A DNA stretch of 13,340 nucleotides from Bacteroidota bacterium. Lineage in GTDB: Bacteria; Bacteroidota; Bacteroidia; UKL13-3. The stretch lies in NCBI GenBank assembly GCA_947462865.1, contig CANHRW010000036.1, positions 1 through 13,340 of the forward strand. The letters run 5' to 3'. The notes beneath the pieces were generated by a model that saw nothing but the letters and a program-made list of their open reading frames with translations, searched no databases and was not told the origin of the DNA. Of the stretch, positions 7,275 through 13,340 are shown piece by piece. Every line of letters starts with the position of its first letter. The first letter of the stretch is position 1. A program made the translations under genes and the position numbers.

Positions 7275-8651
7275 TTATTTTATTCCGTTTTCGCTAATTA
7301 AATACAAAAGGCCTGTTAATACAACACTTCCAAATTGCAGTTCACGTTTGTTGACGTGTTCAAATACATCATTTTCAGTATGGTGGTAATCAAAATATTT
7401 TTGTCCATCTGGATGAAAACCAATAATGAGCGCACCCTGTTTTTTTAAGGGTCCAATATCTGCGCCACCCCCATTTTCGTCAATGGTTTGAACACCATAG
7501 GGTGCCAATAAATTTTCCCAATTTTTGTATTTGTACAACTGGTCTTTTGGCATTGCAAAACCAATATGCCTAGGCATAAAACCACCTGCATCTGTTTCAA
7601 TTGCTGCCAGGTGTTTTTCTTTGTTTTTTTCTGCAAGTTCGGCATATTTTAAACCACCCTTTAGCCCGTTTTCTTCGTTAATAAACAATACTACGCGAAT
7701 GGTTCTTTTGGGTTCTATACCCAATGTTTTAAACGTGCGAATGGTTTCAATACACTGTACAACACCGGTTCCATCGTCGTGTGCACCTTCGCCTATATCC
7801 CATGAATCAATGTGTGCCCCTAATACAATGATTTCTTCAGGCTTTTCTGACCCCTTTATTTCAGCTACCACATTGTAACTTTCAACCGCTGGAAGCATTT
7901 GACAATTTTGTTTAAAATAGACTTCAAGCTGTGCATCTTTTTGTAATGCATTGCTTAAGATGCTCGCGTCTGCAGTACTAATTGCACATGCTGGAATAGG
8001 AGGGAAGCTATCTTTGTATTGCGTTGCACCAGTATGTGGGTAATGATCGTACGCATGAGTCATACTGCGAACAATTACACCTATGGCGCCTTTTTTTGCA
8101 GCTTCTATTGGTCCCATACTTCTTTGGTTAACGGTCATACCATAGGCAACACCTCCATACAATACCGTATCAGGAAAAGGCCTCGAAAAAAATACAATTT
8201 TTCCGCGAACAGATTCATTGGGTTTGGCGCTAAGTTCTTCGAAGCTTTTTACTTCAATGACACCTGCTCTAATTCCATTGACAGGTGTACCAACACTATT
8301 ACCTAGGGCACAGATTGCCAATTGAATTTTCTTATTTTGTTGAATGAGGTATGCTTCTTCTTTAGCTCCTCTTTGCCAATGTGGTACCATGACTGGCTGA
8401 AGCCAAACCGAATCTGCCCTTGTTTCTTTTAGCTTTTGAAATGCCCACTGAATGGCCTTTTCAGCAGCTGGGCTCCCACTAATGCGTGCACCTATTTCTT
8501 TACATAAGTATTGTAAATTAGAATAGGATTGTCCATTGGTAAAAATTTCTTGAAAAATTTTCTTGATTACAATTGAATCTTGTTGTTGTGCATGGCCCAC
8601 TTTTCCAATCAAAAGTAAAATAACAAAAATTGATTTTAATTGAGTTGACAT
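7275..8651 (-). CDS. Exported M28 family metallopeptidase with PA domain
   Basis: This 458-residue protein has a Sec signal peptide (about 1-21, cleavage after GHA), an N-terminal helical part, an inserted protease-associated (PA) domain (about 120-250) and a C-terminal di-zinc M28 peptidase domain. The metal ligands can be followed: H280 and D282 in GAHIDSWD, the bridging aspartate in HDDGTG (291-296), the E326/E327 pair in INEENGLKGG (324-333), D354 in ETDAGG, and H424 in DYHHTEND. M28 enzymes of this type are aminopeptidases or carboxypeptidases acting in the periplasm or outside. There is no T9SS sorting domain, unlike the M1 enzyme nearby, so it is likely periplasmic. No lipobox is seen. 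It begins eight bases after the stop of the Crp/Fnr gene and ends five bases before exonuclease III, so it is in the same probable operon. ATG at 8651. Confidence 0.95.
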   Translation of the reverse strand: MSTQLKSIFVILLLIGKVGHAQQQDSIVIKKIFQEIFTNGQSYSNLQYLCKEIGARISGSPAAEKAIQWAFQKLKETRADSVWLQPVMVPHWQRGAKEEAYLIQQNKKIQLAICALGNSVGTPVNGIRAGVIEVKSFEELSAKPNESVRGKIVFFSRPFPDTVLYGGVAYGMTVNQRSMGPIEAAKKGAIGVIVRSMTHAYDHYPHTGATQYKDSFPPIPACAISTADASILSNALQKDAQLEVYFKQNCQMLPAVESYNVVAEIKGSEKPEEIIVLGAHIDSWDIGEGAHDDGTGVVQCIETIRTFKTLGIEPKRTIRVVLFINEENGLKGGLKYAELAEKNKEKHLAAIETDAGGFMPRHIGFAMPKDQLYKYKNWENLLAPYGVQTIDENGGGADIGPLKKQGALIIGFHPDGQKYFDYHHTENDVFEHVNKRELQFGSVVLTGLLYLISENGIK

Positions 8652-8659
8652 CGGTAAAA

Positions 8660-9280
8660 TTATTCTAGAATGGTTATAAAATTTCTACTAAGCTTCACAT
8701 ATCCTTTTTGTTCCATTGTTCTCAACAAACGACTAATGGCTTCTCTTTGAGTATGTAGTTCAATTGCAATTTCTTGGTGTGTAATTTCTAAGCGATTTGT
8801 TTGGAGTGCCTTGCAGCGCTCCTTGAGGTAATGAAGCAATTGTTTATCCATGTGGTTAAAAGCAATTAAGTCTATTACATATAACAATTCAGCAAATCGT
8901 TCTTGATAATTTTTATTGACATATGCTTTCCATTCAGGAAATTTTTGCCAGTCTGCAGTTTGTTCTATAGGAATCATGGCAAGCGTTAAATCATCTTCAG
9001 CTATTGCCTTGATCATGCTTTTTTGTGAAACCTGACAACAAGTAATTGACATGGCACAGGTTTGTCCTGGATACAAATGGTATAAAAACACCTCTGAACC
9101 ATCTTCATTCTCGCGAATGATACGCACACAGCCTTTTAAAACAATGGGAATAAACAGAATAGCATCACCAACTTGAATGAGCACGTTGTCTTTGAGTAAG
9201 TGTCTGATATTGGCAAAGTGTTCAATTTCTTGCAACAACTTGGTATCTGTAAATGGTATTGCTTTAAAAATGTCTTTCAT
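8660..9280 (-). CDS. Crp/Fnr family transcriptional regulator
   Basis: This 206-residue regulator has an N-terminal cyclic-nucleotide-binding-like beta barrel (about 1-110), a long dimer helix (about 115-150) and a C-terminal winged helix. The recognition region lies in ITHQEIAIELHTQREAISRLLRTMEQKGYV (about 166-195), which is the standard Crp/Fnr HTH. The phosphate-binding cassette residues typical of cAMP binding are not evident. Instead the barrel carries a cysteine-rich segment CAMSITCC (75-82), with C51 and C156 elsewhere, so a redox, metal or nitric-oxide input is conceivable, although no classical FNR cysteine cluster is seen at the N-terminus. The frame extends upstream to GTG 9316 inside the ABC gene, but ATG 9280 gives the family-like N-terminus and a five-base gap after the ABC stop. 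It sits in the middle of a probable operon whose members it may regulate. Confidence 0.93.
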   Translation of the reverse strand: MKDIFKAIPFTDTKLLQEIEHFANIRHLLKDNVLIQVGDAILFIPIVLKGCVRIIRENEDGSEVFLYHLYPGQTCAMSITCCQVSQKSMIKAIAEDDLTLAMIPIEQTADWQKFPEWKAYVNKNYQERFAELLYVIDLIAFNHMDKQLLHYLKERCKALQTNRLEITHQEIAIELHTQREAISRLLRTMEQKGYVKLSRNFITILE

Positions 9281-9285
9281 CTGTT

Positions 9286-11028
9286 TTATTTCCCTTCCCC
9301 AATTTGTTGTCTCCACATGGCATAATAAAGTCCCTTTTCAGTTAGTAATTCATCATGCTTACCAGCTTCTACTATGTGGCCTCTTTCAATCACATAAATT
9401 TTATCTGCATGCATGATGGTAGATAGTCTGTGTGCAATTAAAATAGACATGTGCTCTTTGCTCGAAGTTACAGATCTAATGGTTTCATTGATTTCTTCTT
9501 CTGTAAGAGAATCTAAGGCTGAAGTAGCCTCGTCAAATACCAACATTTTAGGTTTACGAAGCAATGCCCTTGCTATGCTCAGTCTTTGTTTTTCGCCACC
9601 TGAAACTTTTACACCACCCTCCCCAATTAAGGTATCAATTCCTAGACTGGCACGTTCCAATAAATTTTTGCAACTGGCTTGATTCAGCACATGAAGCAAT
9701 TCTTCATCAGTAGCTTCTGGTTTCACAAACAATAAATTTTCTTTAATACTTCCTGAAAACAATTGCGTTTCTTGAGTAACAAATCCTATTTGCTCTCGGA
9801 GTTCATCTAAACTGACATCGGCAGCCAATACATTGTTGTAAGTGATTGTTCCTTTTTGCGCTTTGTACAAACCAACGACTAGTTTTACTAAAGTAGATTT
9901 TCCTGAACCTGATGGTCCCACAAAAGCGATAGTTTCTCCAGTTTTTACCTCAAATGTAATATTTGTTAAAGCGGCTCTTTTTGATCCATTGTAGCTGTAG
10001 CCGACTCCATTGAAATGAAGTGTTTCAAGTTTAGGAATGTGGATAGGATTTTCGGGTTTTTTTTCTGTGGGTGCATCTAATATTTTTTTGAAATTCGCAA
10101 AACTAACTTCTGCTTCTCTGAAGATATTGATCAAATTTCCCAATTCTTGCATGGGTCCAAAAATAAAAAAGGAGTAAAACATCATCATGAAATACTGACC
10201 AACAGAAATCTCATTTTTAAAAATCAAGTACATCATCACAAACATGATAGCTGTTCTGAGTAAATTAACGGATGTTCCTTGAATGAAACTCAAGCTTCTA
10301 ATGAAACGTACTTTTTTAAGTTCGAGGCTTAAAATTTTATGTGTAGTAGTGTTTAATCGGTTAATTTCTTGTTTGGTAAGGCCCAAGCTTTTAACCAATT
10401 CAATATTTCTCAAAGATTCAGTGGTTGACCCTGCCAATTGTGTTGTTTCTCCTACAATTATTTTTTGCATTTTTTTGATTCTTTTACTCAATACCGAGCT
10501 TAAAAACCCTAAAATTGGAATTACTGAAACAAATACAGGTAAAATAAGCCAGTTCACTTGAATGGCAATGAAGCTAACAAATAATAAACCGATAAATGTA
10601 GTAAATAGAACACCTATAAATGACTGAATCAATCTTTCTGTGTCTTGTCTTACTTTTTGTAAAATGCCAAGTGTTTCGCCACTTCTTTGGTCTTCAAATG
10701 CTTCGAACGATAAATCTAAGGAGTGTTTGATTCCACTTGAATAAATATCTGCACCAATTTTTTGAATGACGACATTGGTAAAATAATCTTGAAAATTCTT
10801 CGCAACTCTAGAAACAAAAGCTACACCAATTGAACAAAGCAATAATTGTATCACACCTTTTAAAAATACAGATGATTCAAGTGTTTTTGCTTTTAATAAG
10901 TAATTGTCAATGATAAATTGAGAGATATATGGGTCTAACATTGAGAAAATCTGGTTCACAGATGCGAGAAACAATGCCAGAAACAAAATAGATTGATAAG
11001 GCTTTAAATAACGGAATAGTAATTTCAT
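9286..11028 (-). CDS. ABC exporter with fused membrane and ATPase domains (MsbA/multidrug type)
   Basis: This 580-residue half-transporter would work as a homodimer in the inner membrane. The N-terminal transmembrane domain (about 1-310) has six predicted helices starting LFLALFLASVNQIFSML. The ATPase domain (about 335-575) has Walker A GPSGSGKST (371-379), Q-loop Q419, the signature VSGGEKQR (475-482), Walker B MLVFDEATSALD (495-506) and the switch histidine in IAHRLST (531-537). All ATP-hydrolysis residues are present, so it should be active. The substrate cannot be assigned; lipids, peptides and drugs are all exported by this family. It lacks a C39 peptidase domain, so bacteriocin processing is unlikely. 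It leads the minus-strand run ahead of the Crp/Fnr gene. ATG at 11028, with a 67-base gap from the small membrane-protein gene upstream. Confidence 0.96.
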   Translation of the reverse strand: MKLLFRYLKPYQSILFLALFLASVNQIFSMLDPYISQFIIDNYLLKAKTLESSVFLKGVIQLLLCSIGVAFVSRVAKNFQDYFTNVVIQKIGADIYSSGIKHSLDLSFEAFEDQRSGETLGILQKVRQDTERLIQSFIGVLFTTFIGLLFVSFIAIQVNWLILPVFVSVIPILGFLSSVLSKRIKKMQKIIVGETTQLAGSTTESLRNIELVKSLGLTKQEINRLNTTTHKILSLELKKVRFIRSLSFIQGTSVNLLRTAIMFVMMYLIFKNEISVGQYFMMMFYSFFIFGPMQELGNLINIFREAEVSFANFKKILDAPTEKKPENPIHIPKLETLHFNGVGYSYNGSKRAALTNITFEVKTGETIAFVGPSGSGKSTLVKLVVGLYKAQKGTITYNNVLAADVSLDELREQIGFVTQETQLFSGSIKENLLFVKPEATDEELLHVLNQASCKNLLERASLGIDTLIGEGGVKVSGGEKQRLSIARALLRKPKMLVFDEATSALDSLTEEEINETIRSVTSSKEHMSILIAHRLSTIMHADKIYVIERGHIVEAGKHDELLTEKGLYYAMWRQQIGEGK

Positions 11029-11095
11029 AAGGATGTAGCTAACGAAATTACTAAAGAAGTTTCAATTTTCTTTACAATTTAAAGCAATCTTATGC

Positions 11096-11395
11096 TCACT
11101 CATTGCCAGACAAGAAGTCTAGCAAAAAGTAGCCTTTTGCTTTCCACAATTTAAGTGGTTTTATTAGAAATGACTGCCAATTATTTTGAGTCAAAAACAA
11201 GCCTAAAGCTGTCAATAAAATTTCAAGCGTAATTGCAATACACAAAACAGAAAATTCATGAAAGAGGAAAGCCGCAGGTATGGATAGTAACAAAATGGTA
11301 CTGCCTGTTAATTGCATAAATTTTGCAATAGGTTTTTGATTCATTGATTTAAATGAACTATAATAAACAGCAAATTCACGCGCTTTGTCATCCAT
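11096..11395 (-). CDS. Small two-helix membrane protein, Mpo1/DUF962-like but without the histidines
   Basis: A 99-residue protein with a short soluble N-terminus, two hydrophobic segments (about 31-46 and 49-68) and a C-terminal tail. Its layout resembles the Mpo1-like (DUF962) family. The N-terminal SFKSMNQKPIAKFMQLTGS lines up with the family HQNPxNRxxHxxGT, and the C-terminal TQNNWQSFLIKP..LWKAKGYFLLDFLSGN with EKNRPATFxxPxWSLxGDFxxxxxMLTG. Yeast Mpo1 is an Fe(II) dioxygenase for 2-hydroxy fatty acids and needs histidines. The corresponding positions here appear to be other residues (MQ for MH, LGLFL for IGHFF), so enzyme activity is doubtful. This is an alignment by eye and could be wrong. 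The frame is open upstream to 11608, but that part overlaps the divergent lipoprotein gene and looks non-coding; ATG at 11395 is chosen. Confidence 0.6.
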   Translation of the reverse strand: MDDKAREFAVYYSSFKSMNQKPIAKFMQLTGSTILLLSIPAAFLFHEFSVLCIAITLEILLTALGLFLTQNNWQSFLIKPLKLWKAKGYFLLDFLSGNE

Positions 11396-11468
11396 GATGT
11401 AAAAATAGTTGATTTTGTTTGAAAGGGGTTCTTTGATTACCCATTTTGTTGAACTAGCTTTGTTGTAC
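11396..11468. promoter_or_regulatory. Divergent intergenic region between the small membrane-protein gene and the lipoprotein operon
   Basis: 73 bases lie between the two divergent starts. The plus-strand promoter in this gap is listed separately. On the minus strand TATTTTTA, just before ATG 11395, is one mismatch from TAnnTTTG and would likewise give a very short or absent leader. Confidence 0.4.
11432..11462 (+). promoter_or_regulatory. Bacteroidota-type promoter TTTG-N19-TAGCTTTG
   Basis: The -33 element TTTG (11432-11435) and the -7 element TAGCTTTG (11455-11462) match the primary-sigma promoter consensus described for Bacteroides and relatives (TTTG, about 19 bases, TAnnTTTG) at every fixed position and in spacing. 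Only six bases (11463-11468) separate the -7 box from the ATG of the lipoprotein gene, so the transcript would start at or almost at the start codon. Confidence 0.55.
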
Positions 11469-11849
11469 ATGAAAAAAATAGCTGTTATTGGAATGTTGAC
11501 CTTAGCTTGCAACCACAACAATGATGCAGTATTACTCAACAAGCAACTTATGGATTTGCACGATGATGTGATGAAAAAAAGCAGCCAAGTTTTGACCCTC
11601 AAAGACAAATTACAACCGATAATTGCTGCATCAACTAATGCTAGTTACAAAGACAGTTTGCAAAAAGCATCTTACCTTTTGCACCGTGCAGATCAACAGA
11701 TGTTGAATTGGATGCGTCAATACCAAGAACCGAATTTAAATGCTGATACAGCAATCGTATTTTATCAAACTCAAATTGCTTTCATGAAACAATTGAGCAG
11801 CCAAACTAGTTATTCAATTAACCTAGCAAAAAAACTAATACATGAATAA
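11469..11849 (+). CDS. Small helical lipoprotein of unknown function, first gene of the lipoprotein-Sco-cytochrome c unit
   Basis: A 126-residue protein that I cannot assign to a firm function. It starts with a short lipoprotein signal, MKKIAVIGMLTLAC, with the lipidated cysteine at residue 14; threonine at -3 is slightly atypical. The mature part is almost wholly helical and polar: LLNKQLMDLHDDVMKKSSQVLTLKDKL, then a second long helix around DSLQKASYLLHRADQQMLNWMRQY and a third near the C-terminus, suggesting a small helical bundle in the periplasm. The HDDVM...L..LK..L pattern recalls a Bacteroidota family often loosely labelled 'viral A-type inclusion protein', which gives no function. Methionines and histidines are frequent enough that metal binding can be considered, but there is no clear motif. 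The frame extends upstream to TTG 11409, but ATG 11469 gives the signal peptide. The next gene starts inside its last codons (8-base overlap). Confidence 0.82.
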   Translation: MKKIAVIGMLTLACNHNNDAVLLNKQLMDLHDDVMKKSSQVLTLKDKLQPIIAASTNASYKDSLQKASYLLHRADQQMLNWMRQYQEPNLNADTAIVFYQTQIAFMKQLSSQTSYSINLAKKLIHE

Positions 11850-12471
11850 AATACCTTTAATTGGAATTGGGCTCTTGTTTTTATTTTCGTGTGGCAATGA
11901 AGCCTTGCCTATTCTGGGCAATAGAGAAGTAAAAGTCACCCGAAATGGCAACGCTGAAACCATAGATACCATTTATCAGACCATTCCTGATTTTCAATTT
12001 CAAGACCAATACGGTCATTCATTTTCATCAAAGCAAACAGCAAATAAAATATATGTTGCTGATTTCTTTTTTGTGACCTGTCCTAGTATTTGTCCAAGAA
12101 TGAAACGGAATTTATTAAAAGTGAATGAAAAATACGGTTCTGACACAAACTTTTTAATCTTGTCACATACCATTGATCCTGAACATGATTCTGTTCCAGT
12201 TTTGTATGATTATGCAGATAAATTAAACGTGAATCATGGCAACTGGTTTTTTTTAAGAGCTGATAGGGTCTATACCTATGAATTAGCAGCACATGCATAC
12301 TATGCCTCCGCTTTAGTAGATTCTACCGAACCTGGTGGCTTTGTGCACAGTGGCGGGCTCATATTGGTAGATCAACAAAAACGTGTCAGAGGTATTTATG
12401 ATGGAACCAATGCAGATGAAACAGAGAAATTGATCAAAGACATTCACATTTTAATGCATGAAAAAAATTAG
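11842..12471 (+). CDS. Sco1/SenC/PrrC family copper-binding lipoprotein
   Basis: A 209-residue lipoprotein (signal ending LFLFSC, lipid cysteine C17) with a thioredoxin-like Sco domain (about 45-205). The copper ligands are visible: C80 and C84 in TCPSICP (CxxxC) and the distal histidine H169 in GGFVHSGG. The IDPEHDSVPVLYDYA segment (111-125) is also typical. Sco proteins deliver copper to, or reduce thiols in, the CuA centre of cytochrome c oxidase and related enzymes, acting on the periplasmic side of the inner membrane. The gene begins within the end of the upstream lipoprotein gene (8-base overlap) and ends within the start of the cytochrome c gene (14-base overlap), indicating translational coupling. 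No oxidase or nitrous oxide reductase gene is in the window, so the target enzyme is unknown. Confidence 0.94.
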   Translation: MNKIPLIGIGLLFLFSCGNEALPILGNREVKVTRNGNAETIDTIYQTIPDFQFQDQYGHSFSSKQTANKIYVADFFFVTCPSICPRMKRNLLKVNEKYGSDTNFLILSHTIDPEHDSVPVLYDYADKLNVNHGNWFFLRADRVYTYELAAHAYYASALVDSTEPGGFVHSGGLILVDQQKRVRGIYDGTNADETEKLIKDIHILMHEKN

Positions 12472-12820
12472 TTTTTTCCTAATGAGTTGTTTGTTCATTG
12501 TTTCATGTCAAGATGAAACCAACAATTTTACGCAGTTGGCTTCAGGCTATGAATTGTATCAGAAAAATTGTGCCAATTGTCACGGAGATGATGGATTAGG
12601 CTTAGCCAAGTTGATTCCACCTTTAAAAAACGCTGATTATTTACTTTCTCACAAAGATTCTTTAAAATCAATTATCCATAAAGGTATACAAGTACCCATT
12701 GTTGTTAATGGAATTACTTATACCAGTCCAATGCCTGCAATGCCAAAAATATCAGCCTCAGAGGCTGAGTCGATTATTCAGTTTATCTTGATTAAATTCA
12801 ATCAAACATCAAATAAGTAG
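12458..12820 (+). CDS. Monohaem cytochrome c lipoprotein
   Basis: A 120-residue protein with a lipoprotein signal (CLFIVSC, lipid cysteine C17) and a single class I cytochrome c domain. Haem attachment is at CANCH (C38, C41, axial H42), followed by GDDGLG, and the sixth ligand is likely a methionine in SPMPAMP (M92 or M95). The C-terminal helix ISASEAESIIQFIL (98-111) is the usual last helix. It should shuttle electrons in the periplasm while anchored to a membrane, for example to a terminal oxidase or another reductase. Its start overlaps the Sco gene by 14 bases, so the two products are made together, consistent with a shared respiratory or copper-related job. Nothing is missing from the domain, and it is a normal length for a small lipid-anchored cytochrome c. 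Confidence 0.95.
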   Translation: MKKISFFLMSCLFIVSCQDETNNFTQLASGYELYQKNCANCHGDDGLGLAKLIPPLKNADYLLSHKDSLKSIIHKGIQVPIVVNGITYTSPMPAMPKISASEAESIIQFILIKFNQTSNK

Positions 12821-12839
12821 ATTAATTAGACAAAGTCCG

Positions 12840-12868
12840 TTGATTTCAAAATTTAATGCTTATTTTTA
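12840..12868 (+). promoter_or_regulatory. Possible promoter of the receiver-domain gene
   Basis: TTG (12840-12842), an 18-base spacer and TATTTTTA (12861-12868) resemble the -33/-7 pattern, with the last G of TAnnTTTG replaced by A. It would leave a leader of about 40 bases before ATG 12916. A 10-base palindrome GTTAATTAAC (12896-12905) lies in that leader. The 95 bases between the cytochrome c and regulator genes hold no clear terminator. Confidence 0.3.
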
Positions 12869-12915
12869 GTGTACGTAATAGAAAAAAATTACCGCGTTAA
12901 TTAACAAATTTACCT

Positions 12916-13340
12916 ATGCAAGAAAGAATTTTATTGATAGAGTCAGACAAATTACTCGAACAAGAAATTATTGGGGCTTTAGAGAATAATGGCTTGTTTG
13001 TAGAAGCTTTAAATAATATTGACCTGATTAATACACGCATCAGGGAAATTGAGTTCGATCTCATTGTATGTGACTACGCATTGTTTAAAATAATTGGTAT
13101 AGATGCGTTCAAAAAAATTCGATTGAATCAACCAGATCAATACATTCCGTTAATATTATTGTCATTTGAATCAGACCAACAGATATTTAGAGAGGTGATG
13201 CAAAAAGGTGCGGATGATTTTTTGCTTAAACCACTTAAACTAGTGGAATTAGTTGATTCAATTAAGCTGCATTTGAGGAAATTTAATTTTTGGAAAGAAA
13301 GGCTTGAAATGCTTGCCAGTTTTCCGGATGAGAACCCCAA
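12916..13340 (+). CDS. Response regulator receiver-domain protein, probably REC-PAS (cut by the right edge)
   Basis: The 141 residues seen are a CheY-like receiver domain (about 1-120) and the start of a linker. The first strand ERILLIESDK carries acidic E9 and D11, with serine at the position where the second acid of the pair is usual. The phosphoacceptor is D53 in LIVCDYALF, the switch serine S83 is in LILLSFES, and K105 is in FLLKPLK. After the domain the sequence KERLEMLASFPDENP strongly resembles the lead-in to PAS domains of Bacteroidota sensor kinases (ASFPxxNPxP...), so the full protein is probably a receiver-PAS or receiver-PAS-histidine kinase hybrid rather than a DNA-binding regulator. 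The rest lies beyond 13340, so this is inference. ATG at 12916 has no clear Shine-Dalgarno. Confidence 0.9.
   Translation, partial: MQERILLIESDKLLEQEIIGALENNGLFVEALNNIDLINTRIREIEFDLIVCDYALFKIIGIDAFKKIRLNQPDQYIPLILLSFESDQQIFREVMQKGADDFLLKPLKLVELVDSIKLHLRKFNFWKERLEMLASFPDENP

Noticed and set aside
7525..7878. Open frame of 117 codons on the plus strand
   Set aside because: It is a shadow of the M28 peptidase metal-binding region; the minus-strand frame carries all catalytic motifs.
9281..9316. GTG start for the Crp/Fnr gene inside the ABC exporter gene
   Set aside because: The added 12 residues are the antiparallel-free overlap of the ABC 3' end and do not look like a Crp N-terminus; ATG 9280 follows the ABC stop by five bases.
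11396..11608. Extension of the small membrane protein by 71 residues
   Set aside because: It runs antisense through the lipoprotein start and the promoter, has no coherent domain, and ATG 11395 gives a sensible protein.
12788..12805. TTGATT-AAATTC-AATCAA inverted repeat as a terminator of the cytochrome c operon
   Set aside because: The stem is only six AT-rich pairs, lies inside the coding region before the stop codon and has no following T-tract.
1..13340. Defence system, CRISPR array, prophage, transposon or biosynthetic cluster
   Set aside because: No repeats with spacers, transposase, integrase, phage, toxin-antitoxin or synthase genes were found; nearly all the DNA is covered by recognisable chromosomal genes.

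Overview
The window looks like chromosomal DNA from a low-GC, free-living Bacteroidota. The clues are a metallo-aminopeptidase ending in a type IX secretion (Por) sorting domain, start codons without clear Shine-Dalgarno sequences, promoter-like TTTG/TAnnTTTG boxes, and protein types typical of that phylum (PaaG-like isomerase, Sco and cytochrome c lipoproteins, tandem universal stress protein, a receiver domain that appears to lead into a PAS domain). I cannot place it more finely. I see no rRNA, tRNA, CRISPR array, insertion sequence, phage gene or plasmid gene. Coding density is very high and no gene-free stretch exceeds about 105 bases.

Layout, left to right. Positions 1-3815 are all on the minus strand: the 5' part of dxs (isoprenoid precursor synthesis, cut by the left edge), a tandem universal stress protein, and a tight three-gene unit transcribed as ridA, a PAP2-like membrane protein, then a paaG-like isomerase. 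A 43-base divergent gap separates ridA from a plus-strand pair: a short 3-hydroxyacyl-CoA dehydrogenase homologue that seems to have lost its NAD-binding motif and catalytic residues, and a secreted M1 aminopeptidase whose start overlaps it. The aminopeptidase meets exodeoxyribonuclease III tail to tail on a shared TTAA. Positions 6496-11028 form a minus-strand run with 5-8 base gaps: ABC exporter, Crp/Fnr regulator, M28 peptidase, exonuclease III. Upstream of it is a small two-helix membrane protein resembling the Mpo1/DUF962 family without its histidines. Another divergent gap (11396-11468) carries a near-perfect Bacteroidota promoter for three overlapping lipoprotein genes: an unknown helical lipoprotein, a Sco-type copper protein and a monohaem cytochrome c. 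A receiver-domain regulator runs off the right edge.

Most of the content is housekeeping or common accessory metabolism. I do not see an obvious new defence, mobile or biosynthetic system. The more unusual material is a set of degenerate family members (dehydrogenase, PAP2-like, Mpo1-like) in conserved-looking operon positions, and the lipoprotein-Sco-cytochrome c module, whose first gene has no clear function and whose promoter implies a leaderless message.
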